A stretch of 64,000 nucleotides of DNA from Asterias rubens (GCF_902459465.1 NC_047071.1:8512098-8576097); one strand, 5' to 3'. Positions 1-13,527 are shown, counted from the stretch's first letter. Program-made: numbers and translations. The notes: generated by a model not told the origin, from the letters alone.

Positions 1-900
1 TGTAATGGATGAGAGTCATTCCTTTTTGTACTTGCCAGGCCTTTGTTTGGTGGTTTTTATCATATTCATTCATTATAAATATATTGTAAAGCTTTTAATT
101 TAACTATTGTATTATTTTTAAGGATTGCGAATTATGTCGCAATTCAGCAGTATGCTGCGATAACATTTTAAAATAAATAACCAATAAACCATTCCTAACA
201 AAAAGATCTGAAACTTTGATCTAAATTTTGTTAGGAACATTGAAATTATGGCAGACCCACCTTTTTGTAACCCCTGGAGTTATAGATTTCAAGGAACTTC
301 AGGGAACAGTATCTTCAGTGCTAGTGAAGTAGATCAAAGAGCAGAATTGTTTTCTATCCGATGAAAATAACGACATTTTTTGCACCGAGCAGATACAAAA
401 AGGTCTGAATTCAGATAAAAGTCTAAAACATCTCATCCCTGCCAAGTATTATTTTCCGTTCCTATTTTCTTTGGAAAAAGTTTCCATATGGCGCAGTTTT
501 GGCACCACCACTTTTTCATTCGATATGAAAAGTAGTATCTCGTTTTCCTCAATGAGATATCCCTTTTTGTAAATATGAGTGAAAAAGTGGTGGCGCCATA
601 CAGAAAGTTATCCATTTCTTTTTTTTCCCCCAATTTTTTAAGAACTGAACTCTGTCGACTAACGTCATGCAATTATCTGGATTGAATCACTGTGACTGAA
701 TTTCAAGGTGACGAAGCAATTTAAACATGAGCTGCCACTTAGAGAAGTTTTTTAATTTACAAGTGTGGAAAAAAGGATGGTTATAATTAGTGCACCTGGT
801 GCCCAGAGCTATAAATACATATCAGAGGCACTTGAAGAGCTGTGTCTTGTCTTATATGTGAACGCAATTGTGTACTACATGGTAAGATGAAATTGTAGAT
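1..900. other. Gene-free stretch with one foldback
   Basis: AT-rich sequence with no supportable exon. The only clear structure is an imperfect inverted repeat at about 478-612: left arm with ATATGGCG and CACCACTTTTTCAT, right arm with ATGAGTGAAAAAGTGGTGG and CGCCATAC. It is probably a small foldback element. Short reading frames here are chance or come from the palindrome. Confidence 0.5.
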
Positions 901-1228
901 GAAAGCCATTGGACACAGAACAAAAATTAAAAGTTCACAGATTTACAAATAACATAAAAGCGAGAGACTTCCCTTGCAATATTATTCCATGAAATGCTTT
1001 ACTTTTTGAGAAAACATTAAAACAATTATCAATTCTCGATATCAAGAATAACAGATTTATTTTAAACTCATGTCATGAAACGGCGAAACGTGGGGAAACA
1101 AGGGTGGGTTTTCACGTTATTTTCTCTCGATTGAGCGTAATTGAGCCTAAATTTTCACAGGTTTGATATTTGATATTTAAGTTGTGATACATGAAGTGTG
1201 GGCCTTTGGACAATACTGTTTACCGATG
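901..1228. mobile_element. Foldback MITE, family A, copy 1 (right end lost)
   Basis: Starts with AAAGCCATTGGACAC and matches the other family A copies across the whole body: TTCACAGATTTACAAATAA, CATGAAATGCTTTACTTTTT, GGCGAAACGTG, TTTTCACAGGTTTG, ACAATACTGTTTACCG. The outer right terminus (TCCAATGGCTTTAA) is missing after ACTGTTTACCGATG, so this copy is truncated or diverged there. Confidence 0.75.
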
Positions 1229-1385
1229 TTGTGCGATTGCTTTGGCTGAACAATATCTTGATAATGCGGTTGATAGACATACATTTGTACAAGTTAGTGG
1301 AATACTAAAATATCTAGTTAGCGTTTACTTAATGATGTAAGGGGTACATGTACAGTACACGTATGATTATCAGGCCAGAAAGTTT

Positions 1386-1510
1386 ATCTTGACGAGGGCA
1401 AGGCCATCATTTTGAAAAGGGCATGCTTACAGTCTATGGGGAAACTTTTGAAATAGCACCAAGGCCAAGACCAGTGGGAACAGAGGTCATGGTGGCCCCC
1501 TTGTAATTCA
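1386..1510. repeat. Dispersed repeat, family G, copy 1
   Basis: GGGCAAGGCC, AAAGGGCA, CTATGGGGAAAC and CACCAAGGCCAAGAC recur in the same order at 28258-28430 and, in reverse orientation, near 26376-26480. It is a dispersed repeat of unknown class. Just downstream, at 1640-1685, the segment ATCAGGAGAGCCT is duplicated in tandem. Confidence 0.5.
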
Positions 1511-1660
1511 ATGTCTGGTGCACTTCATCTAAAGTCTTTGACTTATAAAGAAATCTTGGCTCAGTAAGTTTGCCAACCAAAATGCCATCATTCCCATTTC
1601 GTATTTGGGACTGTTTTTCCCCCACGTTTTATATTTTCAGCATAATCAGGAGAGCCTGCA

Positions 1661-2364
1661 CCAAAATCAGGAGAGCCTACACCAATCGAAGGATGTTTAT
1701 CATTGATACTAAATAAAATTATTTTCCAAAGAAGTAATATGAAGTTTACGTTTTGTTGCCCACTCTTTTCCTTAGCACTGTTCCCTCTGCCCCCGCCCAA
1801 CTCAGTGCACGAAAACAGACACAGGGCCTGCACACATCCCGCACAAAATGACTAATGTGTGCAGTATTCTTTCCTCCATGGTTGTACAATTGATCATTTC
1901 TAATGAATAGTCTATAATAACGTGCAGTTGTTTACACTACACTTGACACATTTTCACGTCCTTGTAATAATGAATTCTAGAAAATAGATTGCAGTCATTT
2001 GCTACTGTACTGGCATACTGCATACTCATTATAAAAAGCATGTGTTTTCAAACAACAGTGTACCTTCTTGGTGGTTTTTTTTTAGGGGGGGGGGAAGGGT
2101 ACAGAGGACAAAAAGAAAACAAAAGTACACATATGTAGAAGGTTAAAAAATTACCAAATAATATTGAGTTTGTGTCAATAGGCCTGGATGAGTCTTCTAA
2201 ATGTTAAGTGATTGAATATTTCAGTTTTTAGCATTGGTTGCTATGGGGACATCATTGTGTTTGCATCTTATATCACCTTTGATGTATATTTAATAGCTTG
2301 GTATTTTATATATTATTGCATCATGGGGCTATAAAAAAAAAGCATTTATAAACATCAATTACGT
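1661..2364. other. Gene-free stretch
   Basis: No exon is recognised. There is a poly-T/poly-G tract at about 2072-2093 and otherwise AT-rich unique-looking sequence. Confidence 0.5.
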
Positions 2365-2742
2365 TCAAAGCCATTATACGTGTACACTTTCGGTACAGAA
2401 AAAAAAAAGTTCACAGATTTACAAATAATTTACAGAGTTTACAGAAGGTAACGGTGAATGACTTCTATTGAAATATTATTCATGAAATGCTTTACTTTTT
2501 GAGAAAACATTAAAACAATATCAATTCTCGATATCGAGAATTACGGATTTGTTTTAAACACATGTCATTACACGGCGAAACGTGCGGAAACAACAGTGGG
2601 TTTTCCCATTAAATGTTCTCCCGACTCCGATGACCGATTGAGTCTAAATTTTCACAGGTTTGTTATTTTATATAGAAGTTGTGATACAGGAAGTGTGGGC
2701 CTTGGACATAACTGTTTACCGAAAGAGTCCAATGGCTTTAAA
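2365..2742. mobile_element. Foldback MITE, family A, copy 2
   Basis: Full-length family A element. The left terminus is a diverged AAAGCCATTATAC, and the right terminus CCGAAAGAGTCC is followed by AATGGCTTTAA. The body carries all of the family words, including TCTCGATATCGAGAATTACG and GTGATACAGGAAGTGTGGGCC. Confidence 0.85.
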
Positions 2743-3503
2743 GTTCATTATTAAAGTTGGCATGTCCTGTGTGTTTTGTACATTGAAAGCAATATCGGCA
2801 ATCTTTGGTACGTATTGTGATTCTATTTTCACCACATGTACCAGTTATTCTAATGTACTTCAGAAAGGTTTTAGACAGTACATTGTATATACATCATGGA
2901 GTTTAGAAGGCTTTAGTTTCATTCACAAGATAATATGACAGGAAAAACATTTGCAAAATGCCAAGGATAATGAGCATCATGTATTGTTATTGTCACCTGA
3001 TATGTGCGTACTGGTACGCATGTAGTACATGTCTAATACCTACATTAGTAGGACGCCTCAAGTTTCTTGGATGCATTTTTCAGTCTTGAATAATTAACAC
3101 ATATGAAGCAGGTACATGTATGTATTATTAGCAATACAAAAAATTGTAACAAAAACTTGAACTGCTGGTTTCTAACATCCCATTATCTCTTTAAACACAT
3201 TTGAGAAAATCTTCTCGAAATCTTTCATTTCCTGTTTGGAGGTTGAGAATAATTTCTGTTTGCGTGGGGAGGTAATATTAATGTACTGTTATGCATTGAT
3301 AATACAGCCTGTGTGTTCTGAAAAAAAAAAAAATTGGGATGTATTTAACTGGAGTTTCAAAAATTGGTTTAAAAAAAATTCAATTTTTGCAAATTGGTAA
3401 AAAACATACAGTTTTTAAATGTATGCCTACAGAACATGACACCATGTCTATCTAATAAATCCGTAAATGCAGCCTCCTGTCATGCCTGTGGCAGCATTTT
3501 TTA

Positions 3504-3752
3504 TGTCACCGTACAATTTTGGTGAAGGATTCAGCACACACAAACAGTTGCTTTAATCAAAGTCTCTTCAAAATTCCCCCTGGATGATTTTGTGAGGAGC
3601 GCCATGTCCTTCCTCCATGGGACCAAGGGAACAAGGGTTCTTATGATAAAGGTCACTCATTGCAAGATGGAGAGGCAACAGTTCAACTTCACCAAGTAGT
3701 TGGGGCTCATCAGAATTTCTCAATGCCCACTTGAACGAGCCAGATTTCCATT
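3504..3752. other. Possible exon or decayed coding fragment, both strands open
   Basis: A locally more GC-rich block lies in AT-rich surroundings. On the minus strand, a frame after an acceptor-like CCCTTTAG at 3753 stays open for about 60 codons to a TGA at 3568-3570. On the plus strand, a frame is open from about 3540 to a TAG at 3697-3699 and includes an ATG at 3604. I recognise neither product. A decayed or terminal exon of an unknown gene is possible; chance cannot be excluded, because about 60 open codons is weak evidence. Confidence 0.2.
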
Positions 3753-5186
3753 CTAAAGGGTTTTGTCACAGCAGACAGTTTTTAAAGGCAACCAACTGCA
3801 CTGCATGCGAAGAGAGCACTTAGATATTGTCTTCTTCCAGTCTGCACAGAAAATTTGCTTATACAGGATTGGTACAGCTAATAAAATGTCTGCAGACATT
3901 GGTACTGTTTTGTATGATCAACCCTATAATACATAAAAAAAAAACCTGTGCAAACTTGGGCGTGTACATGTGTGTGAAAGGCAAGACAAAATTTGTGTTT
4001 ACAATGTGCCGTATTCATACAAAATGAATACGTCTGTATAAAGATGTAAGTAAGGCCTAGAAAAAGCAATTGCTATTTTTTTTTTAAATCAGCTGTTTCA
4101 TTTTCTTAGATTTTCAGATACAGTTTTCTTGAATATGACTTTACTTCAGAGGGAATCATTTCACAAAGAAAGACTTCATATTCAGTAAGCTTTAAATAAA
4201 TTCTGGTTACAAGATGAAATTTTCTTGGTTGGGTAACTTTTGTCCTTAAAGCACAAAATAAAGTAAAAGAAAATATTTGACAAACTAGGCCTGTACTTCA
4301 ACAGGATGCAACTCCCTTTTGGTCATAGCTTTTCCGCCCCTGTAGGCCTACATGTAGATGGTCCAGTGCAAATTAAAATTTCTTTCATAGAGCTAGGTGC
4401 CCTTTACATGTAAATAGTTCCTTGCCCTTACAATGAATCAAGCCTGGTAAGGATAGGGTGAACACAATTAACGCAGTTTGAAAAGCAATTTAAATATTTC
4501 ACATAATTTTAAAATGAATACATACAAATACAGCTTAGTCTGAGATTGAACGAATAAAGTATACTCATTTTTAATAAAAACATATTTTCTGAAGAGTTTT
4601 GAGTGGGTGTAGGCTTAGGTTTGTGAATAAATCCTTAATTCAAACACCCATGAGGTTGGTGTATGTTGATCATTATGAATGCAGCAGAATCCATTGCATG
4701 TCAAATACTGACTGAGCTGTCATCGGACTTCATCCAGGAAAAGCCTCCTCCTGCCTCCGTGTTCAAATTGTTTGAACATCTTTGATTAAAGGAACATTAC
4801 ACTACTGAGGAAGAATTACTTGGAATGGGTGACATCATTGCAATGAGAATGTGTCTCAATTATGTATGATATAAATGGAATTATACAATGTATTTGAGAA
4901 GGGTAATGTCATCATTGCTATATGAGAATGTGTTTCACTGTTGTTTGATTATTTGTAATTGTACGCTGTCATTGAAAAAGAACATACTTGGGTGACATCA
5001 TCATTACCATTCAAATGTGTCTCATTTATGTACATTGTACAATGTAATTATTTAACCATCTCAATGTTCTGTACATTATTGTAAATGACAATCTGGTTTC
5101 ACTATGGACATCCCACAATTATGATGCTAAAATTATTCTTAATTGATACGCATTAGGCCAAAGATATGGTTTCCAAATTTATGGTT
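3753..5186. other. Gene-free stretch with a weak tandem repeat
   Basis: No gene is recognised. At about 4806-5050 there are three diverged 75-85 bp units containing GTGACATCAT, GAATGTGT(C/T)TCA and ATGTA, so a degenerate tandem duplication is likely. Confidence 0.45.
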
Positions 5187-5560
5187 TTAAAGCCATTGGA
5201 CCCTTTCGGTACCGAAAAAAAAAAAAAAGTTCACAGATTTACAAATAATTTACAGGGTTTACAGAAGGTAATGGTGAAAGACTTCTCTTGAAATATTAGT
5301 CCATGAAATGCTTTACTTTTTGAGAAAACGGTAAAACAATATAAATTCTCGTTAACGAGAATTACGGATTTGTTATAAACACATGTCATGACACGGCGAA
5401 ACGCGCGAAAACAGGAGTGGGTTTTCCCGTTATTTTCTCCCGACTCCGATGTCCGATTGAGCCTAAATTTCCACAGGATTGTTATTTTATATATAAGTTG
5501 TGATACACGAAGTGAGGGACTTGGACAATACTGTTTACCGAAAGGGTCCAATGGCTTTAA
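5187..5560. mobile_element. Foldback MITE, family A, copy 3
   Basis: Complete, with both flanking TTAA sites: TTAA-AGCCATTGGACCC at the left and GGGTCCAATGGCT-TTAA at the right. The two termini are reverse complements. The internal sequence matches the other A copies. It looks like one of the better preserved members. Confidence 0.9.
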
Positions 5561-5949
5561 ACCATGATGTTTACTTGTTTTGTATACATGTAAAGTACAC
5601 AAATAAGCATGCATGATTCAATCAGTCCCTGCAGAGTTTAAAATAAGAATGGTAATTTCTTAGTTATTCTTTTAAGTTTTTTAAGTACAAACTCAATCCT
5701 AAACCAGACAAACAAGAATAAAATCTATAGGTATTGTATTAAATATTTCTTGGTCCACCCCATTTATTTGGTCAGGATTGGAAATACGAACAATGTATGA
5801 TTTTAGGAAAGTTTCTTGATATTTGTATTCAAGACCTGTTTCTTGATGGCTCTCAATCAAAAAAGAAAAATGACATCACAGGAACAACATTGTACCTTTT
5901 GAGCATGCAATGTTTCAAAGCTGCATTGAATACATTATCACTTAAATAA

Positions 5950-6112
5950 GGGAATCAATGTGTGGTGAAGAGTTTTTCAACTAGTGGTTTAGACCCAACA
6001 AGGCCTGGTTCTTGATAATTTTACCGAGACGAAGTCGAGGTAAATTATCAAGAACCAGGCCTCGGCGGGTTTAAACCACACATTGAAAACCGATTCAACA
6101 CACTTTGATTCC
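5950..6112. mobile_element. Foldback element with strong inner hairpin
   Basis: Outer arms GGAATCAATGTGTGGT and ACCACACATTGAAAAC...TTTGATTCCC are inverted relative to each other. Inside, 6001-6024 and 6040-6062 form a near-perfect 23-24 bp stem (AGGCCTGGTTCTTGATAA against TTATCAAGAACCAGGCCT) around a short loop, GAGACGAAGTCGA. No coding capacity is seen. Confidence 0.65.
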
Positions 6113-8155
6113 CATTCATAAATACCTTTTCGGTCAAAAAACATCAACACTTTTGATCAAAAGTAAAATAAATGCAAAAATTATAATGATTTATTTCAAC
6201 ACAACACCCCTCCAGCTTTGAAATGGTAAGGCCCTCTGCCGCCCTCGGGTAAACAACTCCTTGTAAGGGAATGCTGTGCGCATCCCGTGTATCGCGTGTT
6301 GTGGCAATGAAGAAACTGTCTTATAAGCACAGGTGCAAGCTCGCGTGTCACGCCCATGTTTCAACACTTTTTACTGGTCATAAACAAAGATTTATACACA
6401 CCCACGTGACGCGCTCTCCACCAATATGAATAGCGAAACTGTCTGAGGTATATATGAATGTATGTTCGCACGAACCTGTCTTTTAAACATCTTTATTGAT
6501 TGAATGTAACAAGCAAAGACAGGTAAAGTCTCATGATTGGAAAATGTATCCTAGTGGAAAACAGCTGCCATGATTTCAAGTTTATAAAGTTTGATTACAT
6601 AAAACAAGTTCAAATACGTACACTAACTATGGTTTATTAGTCTGATTCAATGTGTGTAAATTGCCTTTGGATTGATGGTATATTTCAAGTGCATGGGATT
6701 TACACAGGCCTACATGTATGTAAAAATTACAAAGGCTAAACTGTAAAGATTTATTAAATCAAATCATCTATTTTTATTATATTTATGAAAACACAAAATT
6801 CTTGAAATTTAGCAAAACATCAAAAGCTATTCTTTAATAAAAATAAATAAAACTGATAAAATGTAAAAACATTCAAACTGGGAAGAGGATGACTTACAAA
6901 AAAAAAAATCAAATTTGCCAATCACGCTTGCATTTGGGCGATCACTGTATTGGGTTTAACAATAGCATGAACATCAGTTGGACTAAACTCATGGATCAGG
7001 CTGAAAGTAACAAGTAACTAAAAACAGAGGTCAAGTCTCGTTCACAATTTTTCTTTTTGATTTGTTAAACTTGTCTTACTTACATTTTTACAGCCTAAAT
7101 CTTACTCTCTCAACAAAATGTGTCCTTAATAAAACCCACAAGGAGGTTTCTTGGAAGAACCTGCGTGTTTGTTAATCTCTATCTATTTGACATCTTTAGA
7201 GTGCAGGTTAAACATACAGCTTGCCAATCACCATAAAAGAAACAGTGCTTTTGCAAGCTTTGAAATTGGAGAAGGTTGGAATTTCTTTTACAATACATGC
7301 AAGTTGTTTTGGCTCTACAATATATTCCATCCTGAATTACAAAGTACAGTGGCCTTTGAATGCCGTCTTGAAATAACACTTCATGAATCAGGCATGCATT
7401 TACAGTTTGTCCACAAAAAAAGGGAATAAACAAGAGGAAAATGCGAGACAGCAAAACGTGTTTTCCATTTTCGATGGCATGGCTGAGGTACCAAAAATAA
7501 GGAAATCAGGCTGTAAGCTGAAAAGGTTCGAGCTTGATGAATTGAATTGAATTGAGACCCTGGTGACCAGTTTCTGTGTTATCTTTGTATCCATAACCAG
7601 GAAATGGTTAATATTAACTTCATATCTGTGTTAATTTATCTGTAAAGTCAAGATGGTTAACAGAAACTCGGTCACCATGCTCACAATAGATGCCGAAACA
7701 AGAGCATTGTCAGACAAACCTACAGAAGTTTTTCTTTGAAATTTTGTGTTAGCCCTATTATATTATCCTTCCAAAAGGTGTGTATAAATATTGTACATAT
7801 GTACATGGTGTATACATTGTACATCTAGACATTGTCATTGACTACACACTTGTAAAAAGGTAAAATGTTTCTGATTGTCCCACTAAATATTTTTAGGAAA
7901 CTTATTCAATAGTCCATTATTATGCACAGATGTGTACAGTAGCTTAAATCCCTAACCTTCAACGTCCTTCCAAATCAGCTCTATTCAAACACAGGCTCTT
8001 CAAATAAAGGCTCTTCAAATAAAGGTTTTCCAAGGGCTCTTTCAGAGCCAACAATCCTCCCAAAAGAGATTTATACCTAAATGGTAGTTCTGCCACAAGT
8101 TTAGTCATAGATGATTTTTGAGGATGAGGGACATTTGACAGTTGGCTCCCTCCTG
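6113..8155. other. Gene-free stretch with one dispersed repeat
   Basis: No exon is recognised. About 6405-6470 (CTCTCCACCAATA, GAATAGCGAAACTGTCTGAGG) recurs almost unchanged at about 58615-58670, so it is a dispersed repeat. Around 7990-8030 a GGCTCTTCAAATAAA unit occurs about twice in tandem. Confidence 0.45.
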
Positions 8156-8507
8156 TTAAAGGAACACATTGCCTTGGATCGGTCGAGTTGGTCTATAAAA
8201 AGCATTTGTAACCGTTTGTTATAAAATGCATATGGTTGGAAAGATGTTTTAAAAGTAGAATACAATGATCCACACAAATTTGCCTCGAAATTGCGTGGTT
8301 TTCCTTTGACTTTGCAAACTAACACGGTCGGCCATTTAATGGCCGACCGTGTTAGTCGACGAGGTAAAAAGAAAACCGTGCAATTTCGAGGCATGTTTGT
8401 GTGGATCATTGTATTCTACTTTTGCAACTTCTTTCTACCCATATGCATTTTATAACAAACGGTTTCAAAGACCAACTCGACCGATCCAAGGCAACGTGTT
8501 CCTTTAA
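8156..8507. mobile_element. Foldback MITE, family C, copy 1
   Basis: TTAA-AGGAACACATTGCC at the left and GGCAACGTGTTCCT-TTAA at the right. Nearly the whole element folds back on itself, with inner arms CGAAATTGCGTGGTTTTCC and AAACCGTGCAATTTCG around a central palindrome GGTCGGCCATTTAATGGCCGACC (split here as GGTCGGCC and GGCCGACC). Same family as 26480-26775 and 38823-39192. Confidence 0.9.
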
Positions 8508-11500
8508 CTTATGCGTACACTATGTAGTTTCATCACAAAAGTGTACAGTATAATGGATTTAGAAGACTGAGTCCGTTTTCTGCAGGGTTTAAATCTAAAA
8601 GCATTGGCGCAATGCAAGATAATTGTGAGGCATGTAGCCTACATTTTCTCACAAAAAAATCTGTCCTCAGTGAAAACAATACCAGACCAAATGCCACACA
8701 GTATAAATTACATTGCGTAGCCTTCCTGCTAATTACCCACCCAGAAAATAAACCCAATTCAGCAATATTTTCTGATTTAAAAAGAATGCCTTATTGCACA
8801 CTTTACATGTAATGCTAGATGACTCCAGTTTAGGACCCCGGTACATTAACACATCTTCAGCGAGAACTTGATGCGCATTCCCGTGTATTAATGCTTTTAT
8901 GCGTGGTGCACGCTGTACCATGTACATGCTAATGGGGTGATAGGGATGACTCATCCATGATGACGCCATACTGTCTGGGTAAGGCAACAAGCAGGCCACC
9001 ACCGCGACCGAACAGCATTGAATCAGCTTGGGGCATCTCTCCAATGTGCTTATAAAGGTGTACTCAATGGTTTCCTAGAATACACTTTTTTTCAGGATTC
9101 ATCATTAAAATTACACTGTGATCATGCGAACAAACATTGCTAACACTCATAATCAAAAGAGATTGAAATGAGTTTTTCAGGGCAGGTTTTGACTTTTCTT
9201 TTTAAAAACAGTATGTCTACATACATGTACAATGTATGTACGTAGTGTTAGCGAGAGGGGTCACTGGGTGTCTTTTTGACACCCTTTTAAAAATTTTGAC
9301 AACCTGCTTCCTAGTCATTTACATAACTTTTGTGCTTGTATTGTAAAAACATGTCTGGTACGAAAGTGAGCAATGCGGACTCCCATTTTTTTAATTTCCA
9401 GGAAATGTTGATACCCTTTTATCAAATCCTGGCTGAAACCTTTGAGTGTCTACATATATTGTGAAGGTCAGAGTGATATTATTTTATGCCCAATGGTTTC
9501 TGAAGAATGAGGACACTCTCTCAGTTCGCAGTCATATTTTGTTTTGGATGATTAGGTTTAACCTGGTAATGATTCTCCCCAATGAACGGCTGTGGATTTA
9601 ACACGTCAGTTGGACCCATGTTTTTTTGCCCACATATTATATGACAATGCCATCATACAGAAAACGCCTCATAGTAAACATAGTAAACATGTAGTTTTCA
9701 ATCATTTGTTTTCTGTGTTAGAAGAAGACAACACAGGAAACTAATTACCAAACATAATTTCTTCTTTTGTATGCTTTAAAAATTTTTTACAATTGACATC
9801 AAAGCATTGATCAGCATCCCCAAGACAAAAATGAAATGATAAATTAGAGAGGAATTAATGTAAAGTTGTAAAATGTTATTCCAAATCCGTCAGGCATCTT
9901 TAAAACGAAGAGAAACCTGGAGAAATCTCCTTTCTTTAGTGGGCATTAATGCTGTTGTCATGAGCAACAGAAATATAATTTGAGCATTTTATTGGTTATT
10001 AAATCAAATAGGTCGTGGCAATATCTTTAAATCAGGGGAGGCATGAATGTATTGTGTGTTGTATTGTCCGGTGTATGACCGAGTGAGAAACCGGTCAGAC
10101 CTTGTTTTTGCAATATTGTGCTTGAATAGGCCATGCGAACAACTCTTTCAGCTTGAAAAAAGCCGCAGTGAAAATAATGAATTATGAATAACTGTTCGGT
10201 TTTATAGCAGTGTGCATTCCAAATAAGACTGTGCAGCCAAATCATAGCTTTTATGCACGTTAATAGATGATTAATTTTCAAAAATTTGAATGAATGTTAG
10301 CATATTATGGTCGCTTAGGTACAGTACAATACATGTTAGCGTGTCCCTCACTTGATTTTAAACTTGTTCAACCCCCAAGTTAATTGAAAAAGTGCGTCAC
10401 AACTTGCTTCACAATTTCATTTTTAAGAAACATGAACTACATGTAGGGAGGCTGTTTGATCACACAAATTCCTTAAATTGTTGCCTTAGTTGTGTATTTC
10501 ATACAAATCAAAACTTCCATCTACAAGCATCAAATAAAAATGTCCTTCTATCAAATAAAAACTAGAACATTTTTTAACAAAATCTCTTAATAAATTGTTT
10601 TTCAGCAATTTATTTTATTTTGGGGGCATTTTTCGCTCTTTTGCAAAAGCAATAATTCTTGAAAAAAAAATGTTGGTCTCCAAATGTACATGTTCCAGAA
10701 AAAATAAATATTTTCCTAAAGCAAAACTGCCTTGCACTTCCCAGAATAAATCAGTTGAGTTACTTATTGACAAAAAGGAAGCAATTTATCTTTTGAAAGC
10801 AAACATGACCATTTGTCCCCGACTTTCAACAGACGTTTTGCAACAATACAATACAGGTAGCAGGTATACTATGTAGACAGCGCTAATTTTTGTTTACTTA
10901 TGAAATTTCAGACGAACACCTGCACAACGATTTACCCACATACCTACAGACGCTTTACTTTGGTCAAAAAATAACTTTCGGTGACTCACTCTCAAAATTT
11001 AATTGGAAATAAACATCCACTTAAAAAAAATTATTTTCTAAGAGTTGCGGTTTACAGTTTATCAAAGAAAAAGAATGGAGCTACTTTCCAACATATTTCG
11101 TTTTTGTAATTTTTTATTTGACGACATGCGTATAACTTTCGGTTTATCCGAACCTTGGCTAATAGGATTGGATGGTGGTTTGTGTAGAAACACCACAGAA
11201 GCCTGACAGCTTCATGTACATTGTACTGCACAACAAGAAAGCTTTCACTGTCAAAAGCTTTAGCGTTTTCTCTGTCACACTTAACAATTGGCATTCACAT
11301 GAACTGCAAATACAACTATGTTAACCTCAACAAAGGATTAACAGAGAGCCCCCTGAATGGCGTCTGCGGTTTGAAAAGATTAACAAGAAAGTGTGTCAAG
11401 AAATGCCGAATTGAGGAAACCGTGTATTAACCTCCAATTATAGCACCTCGCATTTAAAGGGCAAGTGGCGGACACATCAATATTCAACCCCCACAGATCT

Positions 11501-12660
11501 ATTAAATTGGCAAAGAATTTAGACTTCTTACAGGTGAACAAGCAGTGTACAGTGTTCAGTGTAGCAAAAGACGAAAAGGAGTCTATGGCCTAGAAACTCA
11601 GCACAAACCTAAACCCAGTCAGCAGACTAAACATGTCTGAAGAATAATTCACAAGATTCAAAGTCATTTAATATTTGACTGCATGCAACTGTGGACTTAG
11701 TGCCTGCAAATTTGGAATTGTCTGAAAAAATTTGAAAACAAAGAACAGTGGGGATGGAGTGGGGGCAGGGAATTTAGGGCAGACAGTAATGATGACCTAA
11801 ACATTAGTTTCAACTGGCCTTGGTAATATCTTAATGAACAGTGGAGGGGTTTGATAGGTTCAGTTTTGTCAATGGGCAAAGTGGATGATACAAACTGAGC
11901 ACAATTATCAGCAAGGCAAAGCATTAAAGGTCCAAGTCTTTGCTTTATACCATCAGACACATGTTGTAGTGTAAAACTACATTTATGTGCTAGGCTTAAG
12001 GGTACCACAATTGTCTTACATGTTCAAGTAACTTGGACTATATTACATGAATGATCAAAGTGTAAACACTTCAAATCACAGTCACATATAATGAAAATGT
12101 CTTGTATTTAACTATAGGCCCTACGTATATTATCTGCAACTGTCATTCGCATGACAAACGAGAGCAACCAAACAACCAGCCAACACTTCCATTTGAATAA
12201 AAAACAGTTGTTGAAAAATAAGCCCTCCCCGTTAGCTACATGTACAAGCTGACCTATACATGTAGCCTACACAGGGTTAGTTTCCGGCAGAATGGGTGTT
12301 CATGACACTGACATGGGAAATTCCAAATTAACTGTGAAACCGAAAGCAGACATTTATTCCAAATGCAGGCTAGTTCTCAAAGCCGGATGTACAGATGTTG
12401 AGACGCTTGTTTATTGTGGGGTAAATTATTCCTCGAATGACATTTGGCGAGATTTTAAAACTCCTCTTGGTCTCCCCACAGAGATGTGTATAAAAGGTTA
12501 TGAAAGGTCATTAAGGAACAACATGAAATAAATAGTTCTTTCCTTCCTTAATGGTGCTCTAGAAACGGACTTGAACAGGAAGGCTTTGTGAGTTTGTGAC
12601 ACATTAAATGTAGCTGTTTTGGAACATGGACTTAGGCCCCTATTGTACGTAGTTTTGTGT
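8508..12660. other. Gene-free stretch
   Basis: Four kilobases with no exon I can support. The short open frames (for example minus strand 8733-9044 and 11697-12008) show no recognisable domain and no splice-site context. TACATGTA-type words are frequent. Confidence 0.45.
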
Positions 12661-12790
12661 TCCAGAGCCCAACTTCATGGAGCCGCTTAAAACATCTGAT
12701 TTCGTGCTTACTAAATGAGGTTCCATTTCATGGTGCTGCTTACTGTAGGCACACAAAAAGGCATGCTTACCTTTGGGTGCCTACTGACAT
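12661..12790. repeat. Diverged dispersed repeat related to family F
   Basis: CAGAGCCCAACTTCATGGAG followed by CGCTTAAAAC and GTGCTTACTAAATG resembles the ends of the family F elements at 18610 and 41174 (GGGCCC, CATAGAGCTGCTTA). Only one arm is recognisable. Confidence 0.4.
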
Positions 12791-12884
12791 GAAAATGACA
12801 CACTAATGCAAATCAATGGTGACTTGCAAGCTGGTCGCATGTTTTTCTTGCTAAACTTAGTAAAGCTTAAAACTATCAATTACG

Positions 12885-13182
12885 TTAAAGCCATTGGACA
12901 CTTTCGGTAAACAGTATTGTCCAAAGGCCCACACTTTGTGTATCACAACTCATATATAAAATAACAAACCTGTGAAAGTTTAGGCTCAATCGGTCATCAG
13001 AGTCGGGAGAAAATAACAGGAAATACCACCCTTGTTTCCGCACGTTTCGCCATAATTCTTCATATCGAACATTTCATGGAATAATATTTCAAGAGAAGTC
13101 TTTCACCATTACCTTCTGTAAACCCTGTAAGTTATATGCATGTGAATTTTTTGTCTGTTCCGAAAGTGTCCAATGGCTTTAA
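12885..13182. mobile_element. Foldback MITE, family A, copy 4 (inner deletion)
   Basis: TTAA-AGCCATTGGACACTTTCGG and CCGAAAGTGTCCAATGGCT-TTAA are perfect inverted termini. It is in the opposite orientation to copies 1-3 (it begins GGTAAACAGTATTGTCC). About 75 bp of the family body around the GTCATGACATGTGT segment is absent. Confidence 0.9.
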
Positions 13183-13527
13183 GGATGGGACCACAAGAGG
13201 CCTTTTTCTTGGAGCTGGCCATTTGTTGTGTACTATGCAAACATCACTTTGAAGTTACAAAATATAAAGTGAATTGCAACAAAATGTTAGTCACTTTCCT
13301 TTTCAGTGCACTCTACACTACACGTATTTATATATTAAAGACAGGGGTGCAAGTCCTCATTTACACCACAGATCAATTAGATTGGTCAGAGGAGAGCTAT
13401 TTTGAGAATGCACAGTTTCCTCAAGGGATGACCTGACTTGCCTAAGGCCAAGGGTCATCAATGAAGATGGTATACATGTACCAGTAACATGTTTTTGGCT
13501 TATCTGTTTGATCTTCACAGTGTATCT

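Noticed and set aside
5231-5614. 127-codon minus-strand frame
   Set aside because: Almost entirely within a family A MITE; similar frames recur in other copies.
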